Origin: Acetobacteraceae bacterium
GTDB lineage: Bacteria > Pseudomonadota > Alphaproteobacteria > Acetobacterales > Acetobacteraceae
DNA: 7,913 nucleotides
Direction of reading: 5' to 3'
Assembly (NCBI GenBank): GCA_019689515.1
Contig: JADGHI010000163.1
Location: 1 to 7,913 of the forward strand
This document shows positions 1-5,885 of the stretch, piece by piece. The notes under the pieces are model-generated. The model was not told the origin of the DNA. It was given only the letters and a program-made list of their open reading frames with translations, and did not search any database. Each line of letters opens with the position of its first letter. The stretch's first letter is position 1. Both the position numbers and the translations under genes were made by a program.

Positions 1-1084
1 GCCGCAGGCCGCGCCCATGCCGGCGATGGCCCCGCCGGCTCCGCCCGCCGCGCCGGCGGTTGCGGAGGCCTCGGCCGGGCGGGTCGCTTTCGCCCTCCCG
101 GAGCCGGTCTCGATCCGCAGTGGCGAGACGGCGAACGTGCCCTTCCTCGATGTCCGCCTGCCGGCGGAGCGGATCTGGTGGGTGCAGGACCTCTCGGCCC
201 GGCATCCGCTCCAGGCGGTGCGCATCCGCAACACGACGCCGCACACCCTGCCGGACGGGCTCGCCACCGTGTACGGCACCGAGGGGGCGGAGGCGGGCGG
301 CTTCCTCGGCGATGCCGAGATCCGCGCCTTGCCGCCGGGCGATGCGCGCATCCTGGCCTTCGCGCGCGACCGCGACGTGCTGATGACCAGCTCCGGCAGC
401 ACGGCGGAGGAGCCGCGCCGGGTGGCGCTGCGCCGCGGCTTCGTGGACGTCGAGTTCCTCGCCCTGCGCGAATCGGCGCTCGCGGTGGACCCGAGGGGCG
501 CGCGCGGGAAGCTCGTGGTGGACCTGCCGCGCCGCAACGGCGAGCGGCCGCGCTTCACCGTGGCCTCGGAGGGCGATTACGGCCTGCGGCACGAAGCGAT
601 GCTGGACGGCTCCCCGGCCACGCTGCGCTTCGTGTGGGAACGCAGCTACGTCCGCCAGATGCCGCTCTGGGACCCGGCGCTCGGCGACCCGATCATCCTG
701 CGCTGGCGCGACATCGACGTGGAGCGCGAGGCGCGGCGCCTGCCGGGCGGGCCGGGCACGCTCGAGGCGCTGCGGACCGTGCTGGAGCGCCTGCCCGCCG
801 ATGCCCCGGGCCGCGCGGCGCTGGAGGCGATGGTCAACGACCTGGGCGAGGCGCGCAAGCTGCTCGACGCCTTCCGCGCGCGGCGCCGCGCCTACGTCAC
901 CGCCGAAGCGGCGCTCGAACGGGCGCGCCGCGCGGCGGAGGACCGCACCGGGGCGGAGCGCGAGGAAGCGCGGCGCCGCCTCAACCGCGCCTCGGTCGAG
1001 GCGGAGCAGGCCGGCGCCGCGGCCGATGCGGCCTGGGAGGCGTGGCAGCGCGCGGTGCAGCGGATCGTCGCGCGCGGCGGTTAG
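1..1084 (+). CDS. DUF4139-family protein, 3' part (5' end outside window)
   Basis: The reading frame is open from base 2 to a TAG at 1082-1084. The first ATG (17) is followed by an Ala/Pro-rich stretch that looks like an internal linker, so the gene almost certainly starts upstream. Numbered from that ATG, residues 21-230 are a beta-rich region resembling DUF4139: 'FLDVRLPAERIWWVQDL', then 'LPDGLATVY', 'GGFLGDAEIRALPPGD', 'LAFARDRDVLM' and 'LAVDPRGARGKLVVDLPR'. Residues 245-350 are charged and Ala/Arg/Glu-rich, with long predicted helices and probable coiled coil ('AALERARRAAEDRTGAERE'). Proteins of this family often have an N-terminal DUF4140-like half, which would lie outside the window. 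The molecular function of DUF4139 is not established, and I do not assign one. It is convergent with the Bug receptor gene, with 54 bp between the stop codons. Confidence 0.75.
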   Translation, partial: PQAAPMPAMAPPAPPAAPAVAEASAGRVAFALPEPVSIRSGETANVPFLDVRLPAERIWWVQDLSARHPLQAVRIRNTTPHTLPDGLATVYGTEGAEAGGFLGDAEIRALPPGDARILAFARDRDVLMTSSGSTAEEPRRVALRRGFVDVEFLALRESALAVDPRGARGKLVVDLPRRNGERPRFTVASEGDYGLRHEAMLDGSPATLRFVWERSYVRQMPLWDPALGDPIILRWRDIDVEREARRLPGGPGTLEALRTVLERLPADAPGRAALEAMVNDLGEARKLLDAFRARRRAYVTAEAALERARRAAEDRTGAEREEARRRLNRASVEAEQAGAAADAAWEAWQRAVQRIVARGG

Positions 1085-1138
1085 GGCGGGGGCAGGCAGC
1101 GGAACCCGGCCCGCCGGCCGCCTGCGCCGCCCGCCGCT

Positions 1139-2134
1139 TCACTCCGGCCGCACGCCGGCGTCGCGCAGCACCTGCTGGCTCCGCGCCGCGTCCTCGCGGA
1201 CGAAGGCCTCCAGCGCCTCGGGCGAGGCGAGCTCGGGGCGACGCTCGATGGCGAGCTCGGTCAGGCGCGGCTCGATGCGCACCATCGCCTCGTTGAAGGC
1301 CGCGTTGAGCGCGGCGATGGCGGCCGGCGGGGTGCGTGCGGGGGCGAAGGCGGCGACCCAGGCCGCGGCGGACCAGGCGGGCAGGCCGGCCTCGCTGGCC
1401 GAGGGGACCTCGGGCAGGACCGCGCTGCGGCTCGCTCCCGCCACCGCGATCGGGCGCACCGTGCCGCCGCGGATGTGCCCGACCGCGGAGGCGACGGGAT
1501 CGATGCACATGTGCGCCTCGCCGGCGATCACCGCCTGCATGGCCGGGCCACCGCCCCGGTACTGCACCATCTGGACTTCCGCCTTGGCGGCGGCGCGGAA
1601 CACCTCGCTCGCCAGGTGGTTGGCGCTGCCGATGCCGGCGGAGGCGAAGTTCACCCGCCCGGCATTGGCGCGCAGCCAGTCGAGCAGCGACCGCATGTCG
1701 GTCACCGGCAGGCGCAGATTGACCACGAGCACCTGCGGGATCCGCCCGAGATGCGCCACCGCGGCGAAGTCGCGGATGACGTCGAAGGGCATGCGCGCCA
1801 CCAGCGCCGGCGCGATGACATGGGCGTTGGAATGGATGAGGATGGTGTGCCCGTCCGGCGCGGCCTTCGCCACCGCCTCCGAGCCGATGAGCCCGGCCGC
1901 GCCGCCCGGACGGTTCTCGATCACAAAGGGCTGGCCGAGCAGGGTGCCGGCGGCCTCGGCGACGACGCGGGCGACGACGTCGGTCGCGCCGCCGGGGGCG
2001 AAGGGCACGATGGCGCGCACCGGGCGGTCCGGCCTCCAGGGCGGCGGGGCGGCCGCCTGTCCGGCGGTCGCGGCGGCCGCCGGCGGCAGCATCAGGGCAG
2101 GGGCGAGGAGCAGGGCACGACGACGGCGGTCCAT
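1139..2134 (-). CDS. Bug/TctC-family tripartite tricarboxylate transporter substrate-binding protein
   Basis: A 331-residue periplasmic solute receptor of the Bug (TctC) family, matching the usual length of about 320-330. The N-terminus 'MDRRRR' plus a hydrophobic Ala/Leu stretch is a Sec signal peptide, with cleavage likely around residues 24-29. Family motifs follow: the entry motif 'PFAPGGATD' (44-52), 'ENRPGGAAGLIG' (73-84), 'APDGHTIL' (92-99), 'YRGGGPA' (192-198) and 'PEVPSASEAGLP' (241-252). These proteins bind small carboxylates or similar solutes and either feed a TctAB-type carrier or act as orphan sensors; no TctA/TctB gene is in the window. The frame stays open far upstream, but the ATG at 2134 is the start: it has a GGGAGG ribosome site 8 bases before it and the signal peptide begins there. 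It is divergent from the acyl-CoA dehydrogenase, which suggests it supplies or senses the substrate of that operon. The exact ligand is unknown. Confidence 0.93.
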   Translation of the reverse strand: MDRRRRALLLAPALMLPPAAAATAGQAAAPPPWRPDRPVRAIVPFAPGGATDVVARVVAEAAGTLLGQPFVIENRPGGAAGLIGSEAVAKAAPDGHTILIHSNAHVIAPALVARMPFDVIRDFAAVAHLGRIPQVLVVNLRLPVTDMRSLLDWLRANAGRVNFASAGIGSANHLASEVFRAAAKAEVQMVQYRGGGPAMQAVIAGEAHMCIDPVASAVGHIRGGTVRPIAVAGASRSAVLPEVPSASEAGLPAWSAAAWVAAFAPARTPPAAIAALNAAFNEAMVRIEPRLTELAIERRPELASPEALEAFVREDAARSQQVLRDAGVRPE

Positions 2135-2275
2135 TGGCGTTGCCTCCCGGTGTGTGGGCGGACGCCCTTGGCGTTCGGCGCCCGTGCGGCAGCTATGACA
2201 GCGCCGTGCGAAGCACGCCAGCGGCCCGCGCATGTGGCTGCGCGGCGTGATGGCCGGCCGGGGGCCGCCCGTGCC

Positions 2276-2304
2276 TTGCCAGCGCCGCCCGTCACGCCTA
2301 AGCC
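2276..2304 (+). promoter_or_regulatory. Possible sigma70-type promoter of the acyl-CoA dehydrogenase operon
   Basis: TTGCCA (2276-2281) matches the -35 consensus at 5 of 6 positions and is followed after exactly 17 bases by TAAGCC (2299-2304), a poor -10 hexamer (2 of 6). Transcription would begin near 2311, just before the candidate start codons at 2327, 2336 and 2345. The weak -10 means an activator may be needed or that this is chance. No clear matching promoter was found for the divergent receptor gene in the same 192-bp gap. Confidence 0.3.
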
Positions 2305-2326
2305 GCACGGCGCCAGCGATACCGCA

Positions 2327-3508
2327 ATGGAACGGATGCCGCCGATGACCGCGACCGCCGCCGAGGATCACGCCGAGATCCGTGAGGAGGTGCGCAAGCT
2401 CTGCGCCCGCTTTCCGGGGGAATACTGGCGCGAGCTCGATCGCGAGCGTGGCTATCCGACCGAGTTCGTGCGCGCGCTGACCGAGGCCGGCTACCTCGCC
2501 GCGCTGATCCCGGAGGAGTATGGCGGGGCCGGCCTGCCGCTCTCCGCCGCCGCGGCGATCCTCGAGGAGATCCAGCACTCGGGCGGCAACGCCGCGGCCT
2601 GCCACGCGCAGATGTACATCATGGGCACCATCCTCCGGCACGGATCGGAGGAGCAGAAGCGCCGCTACCTGCCCAAGATCGCGAGCGGCGAGCTGCGCCT
2701 GCAGGCCTTCGGCGTCACCGAGCCGACCAGCGGCACGGACACCACCGCGCTCCGCACCACGGCGCGGCGCGAGGGCGACAAGTACATCGTCAACGGCCAG
2801 AAGATCTGGACCAGCCGCGCCGAGCACTCCGACCTGATGCTGCTGCTCGCCCGCACCACGCCGCGCGAGCAGGTGAAGCGCAAGACGGAGGGGCTCTCGA
2901 CCTTCATCGTGGACATGCGCGCGGCGCTCGGGAAGGGGCTCACCATCCGCCCGATCCGCACCATGATGAACCACAACACCACCGAGGTGTTCTTCGACAA
3001 CGTCGAGATCCCGGCGGAGAACCTGGTCGGCGAGGAGGGCAAGGGCTTCCGCTACATCCTCGACGGCATGAATGCCGAGCGGCTGCTGATCGCGGCCGAG
3101 TGCATCGGCGACGCCAAGTGGTTCATCGAGAAGGCCGTCGCCTACGCCAAGGAGCGCGTGCTGTTCGGCCGCCCGATCGGCCAGAACCAGGGCGTGCAGT
3201 TCCCGATCGCGCGCGCCTACGCGCAGATGCGCGCGGCCGAGGCGATCGTGCACAAGGGCCTGCGCAAGTTCGAGGCCGGCGAGAATTGCGGCGAGGAGGC
3301 GAACATGGGGAAGATGCTCGCCGCCGAGGCGAGCTGGGCCGCCGGCGAGGCCTGCATCCAGACCCATGGCGGCTTCGGCTTTGCCGAGGAGTACGACATC
3401 GAGCGCAAGTTCCGCGAGACGCGGCTCTACCAGGTGGCGCCGATCAGCACGAACCTGATCCTGAGCTATCTCGGCGAGCATGTGCTCGGCCTGCCGAGGA
3501 GTTACTGA
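2327..3508 (+). CDS. Acyl-CoA dehydrogenase (FAD-dependent; LCAD/isovaleryl-type catalytic Glu)
   Basis: A 393-residue enzyme, normal for the family, which oxidises an acyl-CoA thioester to the 2,3-enoyl-CoA and passes electrons to ETF. The N-terminal helical domain covers about residues 10-125. The FAD/substrate signature 'FGVTEPTSGTD' lies at 128-138, with 'YIVNGQKIWTSRAEHSD' after it. The C-terminal helical domain holds 'ERVLFGRPIGQNQGVQFPIA' and the flavin-contacting 'HGGFGFAEEY' (347-356). The usual C-terminal 'YEGT' catalytic Glu (MCAD position 376) is absent: the aligned stretch is 'YQVAPIST', with Pro372. A Glu in 'NAERLLIAA' (E251) sits where LCAD and isovaleryl-CoA dehydrogenase carry their base. 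Three in-frame ATGs (2327, 2336, 2345) are possible starts. None has a strong ribosome site, so the last, giving 387 residues, is equally plausible. It is followed by the CoA-transferase with one base between stop and start. The substrate is not determined. Confidence 0.93.
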   Translation: MERMPPMTATAAEDHAEIREEVRKLCARFPGEYWRELDRERGYPTEFVRALTEAGYLAALIPEEYGGAGLPLSAAAAILEEIQHSGGNAAACHAQMYIMGTILRHGSEEQKRRYLPKIASGELRLQAFGVTEPTSGTDTTALRTTARREGDKYIVNGQKIWTSRAEHSDLMLLLARTTPREQVKRKTEGLSTFIVDMRAALGKGLTIRPIRTMMNHNTTEVFFDNVEIPAENLVGEEGKGFRYILDGMNAERLLIAAECIGDAKWFIEKAVAYAKERVLFGRPIGQNQGVQFPIARAYAQMRAAEAIVHKGLRKFEAGENCGEEANMGKMLAAEASWAAGEACIQTHGGFGFAEEYDIERKFRETRLYQVAPISTNLILSYLGEHVLGLPRSY

Positions 3509-3509
3509 G

Positions 3510-4640
3510 ATGGCCGGCGGCAAGCCCCTTGCGGGCCTCCTCGTCGTCTCCATGGAGCAGGCGGTCGCCGCGCCGCTCTGCTCGATGCGCCTCGCCGATG
3601 CCGGCGCGCGGGTGATCAAGATCGAGCGCGCCGAGGGCGACTTCGCCCGCGGCTACGACAAGGCGGCGAAGGGGCAGTCGAGCTACTTCGTCTGGCTGAA
3701 CCGCGGCAAGGAGAGCGTCTGCCTCGACATCAAGAAGCCCGAGGACAAGGCGCTGCTGGAGCGGATGCTGTCGCGGGCCGACGTGTTCATCCAGAACCTC
3801 GCCCCCGGCGCCATGGCCCGCGCCGGCTTCGGCAGCGAGGCGTTGCGGGAGCGCTACCCCCGCCTGATCACCGTGGACATCTCCGGCTACGGCGAGACCG
3901 GCGAGTACGCGCAGATGAAGGCCTACGACCTGCTCGTGCAGGCCGAATCCGGCCTGTGCAGCGTCACCGGCCGCCCCGAGGGGCCGGGCCGCGTCGGCGT
4001 CTCCGCCTGCGACATCGCCTGCGGCATGAACGCCCACGCCGCGGTGCTGGAGGCGCTGATCGAGCGGGGGATCACCGGCCGCGGCAAGGGCATCGCCGTC
4101 TCGCTCTTCGACGGCATGGCGGACTGGATGAACGTGCCCCTGCTGTTCTACGAGGGCACCGGCAAGGCGCCGGAGCGCATGGGCCTCGCCCACCCCTCGA
4201 TCTGCCCCTACGGCGCCTTCCCCACCAAGGACGGCGCGCTGGTGCTGATCTCGATCCAGAACGAGCGCGAATGGGTCGAGTTCTGCGCGAAATTCCTCCT
4301 CCAGCCCGACCTGCCGCAGCGTCCCGGCTTCCGCCTCAACGTCGAGCGGGTCGAGAACCGCGCGATGGTGGACGCGCATGTCGCCGAGACCTTCGCCGCC
4401 CTGACGCGCGAGGAGTGCGCGCAGCGCCTGCGTGCGGCCAACACCGCCTTCGGCTTCGTCAACGACGTCGCCGGCCTCGCGCGCCATCCGGCGCTGCGGC
4501 GGATCACGGTGGAGACGCCGAACGGCCCGGTGGAGGTCGCCGCCCCGGCCGCGCGGTTCAGCGACGGCGCCCGCAGCTACGGCCCCGTGCCTGCGCTCGG
4601 CGAGCATACCGAGCGTGTGCGGGCCGAATTCGCCGCCTGA
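3510..4640 (+). CDS. CaiB/BaiF family (class III) CoA-transferase
   Basis: A 376-residue class III CoA-transferase, which moves CoA between carboxylic acids. Visible family features are the N-terminal Rossmann-like segment 'LCSMRLADAGARVIKIERAEGD' (23-44, leading into 'FARGYD'), 'NRGKESVCLDIK' (64-75), 'DVFIQNLAPGAMARAGFG' (91-108), 'DISGYGETGEY' (123-133), and 'KAYDLLVQAESGL' (137-149). In the last, Asp140 is the expected nucleophile that forms the aspartyl-CoA adduct; 'TGRGKGIAVSLFDGM' follows. The start ATG at 3510 lies one base after the dehydrogenase stop and has GAGGAG at 3496-3501, so the two are translationally coupled. An in-frame ATG at 3480 inside the dehydrogenase is less likely. 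The 'DFARGYD...NRGKES...GYGE.G.Y..KAYDLL.Q.E.G..SVTG' pattern resembles, from memory, CoA-transferases acting on itaconate, mesaconate or citramalate, but substrate assignment is inference only. Confidence 0.92.
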   Translation: MAGGKPLAGLLVVSMEQAVAAPLCSMRLADAGARVIKIERAEGDFARGYDKAAKGQSSYFVWLNRGKESVCLDIKKPEDKALLERMLSRADVFIQNLAPGAMARAGFGSEALRERYPRLITVDISGYGETGEYAQMKAYDLLVQAESGLCSVTGRPEGPGRVGVSACDIACGMNAHAAVLEALIERGITGRGKGIAVSLFDGMADWMNVPLLFYEGTGKAPERMGLAHPSICPYGAFPTKDGALVLISIQNEREWVEFCAKFLLQPDLPQRPGFRLNVERVENRAMVDAHVAETFAALTREECAQRLRAANTAFGFVNDVAGLARHPALRRITVETPNGPVEVAAPAARFSDGARSYGPVPALGEHTERVRAEFAA

Positions 4641-4670
4641 CGAGCGCCCCGAGGGCGTCGGCGCGGCGAT

Positions 4671-5654
4671 TCACCGCCGCGCCGTGCCCCTGCGCTGGGC
4701 ATCGCGGCCGCCGCCGGGCGGTGCCTCCGCCATCTCGACCACATGGACCGCCCGGCCGGAGATGGTGATCGGCGTGGCGCGGTAGGCGTCCAGCCCGCGC
4801 CCCGTCGCGCGCCCTCCGCCTCGCCCGCCGCTGCCGCGGTCGAGCAGCAGGACCTGCGCCCGCTCCGAACGGTTGGACAGCGACAGGGCCCGCAACTGGA
4901 AGCCGTTCATCAAGGTTGCCGCTTCCTGCGCGGCGATGCGGTCGCGCACCGCGGTGCCCGACGTCACCTCGGCAAGGGCGGAGCGAACGCCGCCCTGGCC
5001 GGCCCGCGTCCGTGCCCAGGCCTGTGCCATTTCGTCGCCGATCGTGTAGGGCCGCCGCTGCTCCTCCGGCCAGGCGGCGAGCACCCGCGCCCGATAGGCT
5101 TCGGCCCTTTCCGGCGTCTGGGAGTGGTAGTGCGCCGCGGCCCAGGTCCAGTCCCGCCGGGTGGCGTAGAGCTCCTTCAGGAAGCGCGCCGCGTAGCGGG
5201 CATTGGCGACCGGGTCGAAGGCCTCCTCGAGCGAGGCGAAGGCGTTCGGGTGGTGGTGCAGGTTGATCTGCAGGCAGCCGACGTCGATCAGCCGCACGCC
5301 CCGGGCCTGAAGCTGCCGCACATGGGCAATCGCTTCCTCCTTGGTGGCGAAATGGCGTCCCTCGCCCTCGGCGTTGACGGTCCAGGGCCAGGGGCCGAAC
5401 ACGCCGGTCGCCGGATCGCGCCGGCCTGACTCGACCCGCCCGATCGCGTGCAGGAGCTGCGGCGGCAGGCCGTGGCTCCGCTCGGCAAGCTGGATCGCGG
5501 CACGGCACAGCTGGACCGGGTCCGCTGCCGCCGGGCCGGGGGCGGTCCGGGCGAGGGCCGGCCGCTCGGCCAGGGGCAGCAGGAGGAGCGCACCAATGGC
5601 GATGCTCTTGATCCTGCTGGCGCGACGGAACGCAGGGGGTGACGTCTCGGCCAT
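4671..5654 (-). CDS. Secreted lytic transglycosylase, SLT domain (VirB1/Slt-like)
   Basis: A 327-residue protein predicted to cleave peptidoglycan glycan strands in the periplasm. The N-terminus has basic residues 'RRASRIK' (10-16), a hydrophobic core 'SIAIGALLLLPLA' (17-29) and a probable signal-peptidase site after 'RPALA' (31-35). The SLT domain spans about 45-195, with the catalytic Glu75 in 'IGRVESG', the 'GCLQINLHHH' motif (126-135) that stands for the usual GLMQI, and 'AAHYHSQTPERAEAYRARV' (173-191) for the AYNAG region. The last 130 residues are an unrecognised tail, Arg/Gly-rich near 273-287, with no visible cell-wall-binding repeat. The ATG at 5654 is chosen because AGGGA lies 5 bases upstream and the signal peptide begins there; an open extension to 5753 adds 33 residues with no signal-like character. 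It is convergent with the CoA-transferase and divergent from the sRNA. No flagellar or secretion genes are in view to name its machine. Confidence 0.9.
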   Translation of the reverse strand: MAETSPPAFRRASRIKSIAIGALLLLPLAERPALARTAPGPAAADPVQLCRAAIQLAERSHGLPPQLLHAIGRVESGRRDPATGVFGPWPWTVNAEGEGRHFATKEEAIAHVRQLQARGVRLIDVGCLQINLHHHPNAFASLEEAFDPVANARYAARFLKELYATRRDWTWAAAHYHSQTPERAEAYRARVLAAWPEEQRRPYTIGDEMAQAWARTRAGQGGVRSALAEVTSGTAVRDRIAAQEAATLMNGFQLRALSLSNRSERAQVLLLDRGSGGRGGGRATGRGLDAYRATPITISGRAVHVVEMAEAPPGGGRDAQRRGTARR

Positions 5655-5729
5655 CGGACTCCCTGTCTTGCAACCGAGAAGGCAGCAACCGGCATGCCAA
5701 GCCGGCCGCCTTCCCGGGCCGAGCCATGC

Positions 5730-5758
5730 ATTATCATCCATTGTGCACTGCAAAAAAG
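5730..5758 (-). promoter_or_regulatory. Possible promoter of the lytic transglycosylase gene
   Basis: Read on the minus strand, GATAAT (5735 down to 5730) matches the -10 consensus at 5 of 6 positions. The region 16-18 bases further upstream is a T-run (TTTTTT, from the A6 tract at 5752-5757) and is a poor -35. Transcription would start near 5723, giving a leader of about 70 bases before the ATG at 5654. The TGCA-C-TGCA palindrome falls in the spacer, where a bound protein would block the promoter. Confidence 0.3.
5741..5755. promoter_or_regulatory. TGCA-C-TGCA palindrome, candidate PhaR-like operator
   Basis: The sequence TTGTGCA-C-TGCAAAA has two half sites that are inverted repeats at 6 of 7 positions around C5748. 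It lies 5 bp upstream of the -35 of the sRNA and inside the spacer of the divergent transglycosylase promoter. From memory, alphaproteobacterial phasin and phaR promoters carry TGC/GCA-rich palindromes of similar form (TTGTTGCACTGCA-like) bound by the PHB repressor PhaR. The resemblance is only by eye, and another dimeric regulator could bind here. Confidence 0.4.
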
Positions 5759-5760
5759 CA

Positions 5761-5789
5761 CTTGCGGGCGGGCAGCGAGATCCCTATCT
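5761..5789 (+). promoter_or_regulatory. Sigma70-type promoter of the sRNA
   Basis: CTTGCG (5761-5766) and CTATCT (5784-5789) are separated by exactly 17 bases. They match the rhizobial housekeeping promoter form CTTGAC-N17-CTATAT at 4 of 6 and 5 of 6 positions. A transcript would start at about 5795-5798, at the base of the first hairpin of the sRNA. No open reading frame with a ribosome site lies between this promoter and the terminator at 5853-5882, so the promoter and terminator frame a non-coding transcript. Confidence 0.6.
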
Positions 5790-5795
5790 TGTGCG

Positions 5796-5882
5796 CCGCA
5801 GCAAGGCGGTTCGCCGCGGCGCTGCATTCTTGGACGTTTCCTCCCTAAACTCGGCGGTGCCTTCGGGCACCGCCTTTTTTTT
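5796..5882 (+). ncRNA. Candidate MmgR/ar8-type trans-acting small RNA
   Basis: A roughly 85-nt transcript is framed by a 17-bp-spaced promoter and a strong intrinsic terminator. It has three parts. A 5' hairpin spans 5798-5825: outer stem GCAGC/GCTGC, inner stem GCGG-TTCG-CCGC at 5806-5817. An alternative 7-bp stem pairs 5793-5799 with 5816-5822. A largely unpaired linker (5826-5852) follows, containing TTTCCTCCCT at 5837-5846. Last is the terminator hairpin with a T8 tail. As I recall, UUUCCUCCCU is the invariant single-stranded core of the ar8 family, whose member MmgR limits polyhydroxybutyrate accumulation in Sinorhizobium meliloti. The motif is complementary to Shine-Dalgarno sequences (AGGGAGGAAA), so the RNA would act with Hfq at ribosome sites of target mRNAs. 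Order and spacing of the parts fit that family. The start is uncertain by a few bases. Targets cannot be named from this window. Confidence 0.7.
5853..5882 (+). terminator. Rho-independent terminator (UUCG tetraloop)
   Basis: A perfect 9-bp stem, GGCGGTGCC (5853-5861) with GGCACCGCC (5866-5874), closes a TTCG tetraloop and is followed by eight T residues (5875-5882). This is a textbook plus-strand terminator. It works in one direction only, because the minus strand has no T-run after the hairpin. It ends 3 bases before the stop codon of the convergent amidohydrolase. The T-run also fits the Hfq-binding tail of a trans-acting sRNA. Confidence 0.95.
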
Positions 5883-5885
5883 CGA

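Noticed and set aside
1092..1125. Inverted repeat GCAGGC/GCCTGC between the convergent DUF4139 and receptor genes, as a terminator
   Set aside because: Only a 6-bp stem around a 22-base loop and no T-run on either strand; this is common by chance in such GC-rich DNA.
2135..3619. Long minus-strand open frame continuing upstream of the receptor start across the acyl-CoA dehydrogenase
   Set aside because: It is the antisense shadow of the dehydrogenase. The receptor has a clear ribosome site and signal peptide at 2134.
4644..4658. Short hairpin CGCCC-CGA-GGGCG after the CoA-transferase stop as a terminator
   Set aside because: Five-base stem with no T-tract; not supportable as an intrinsic terminator.
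5655..5753. N-terminal extension of the transglycosylase containing an 'LLGC' lipobox-like string
   Set aside because: No basic plus hydrophobic signal precedes the Cys, while the start at 5654 has its own ribosome site and a proper signal peptide.
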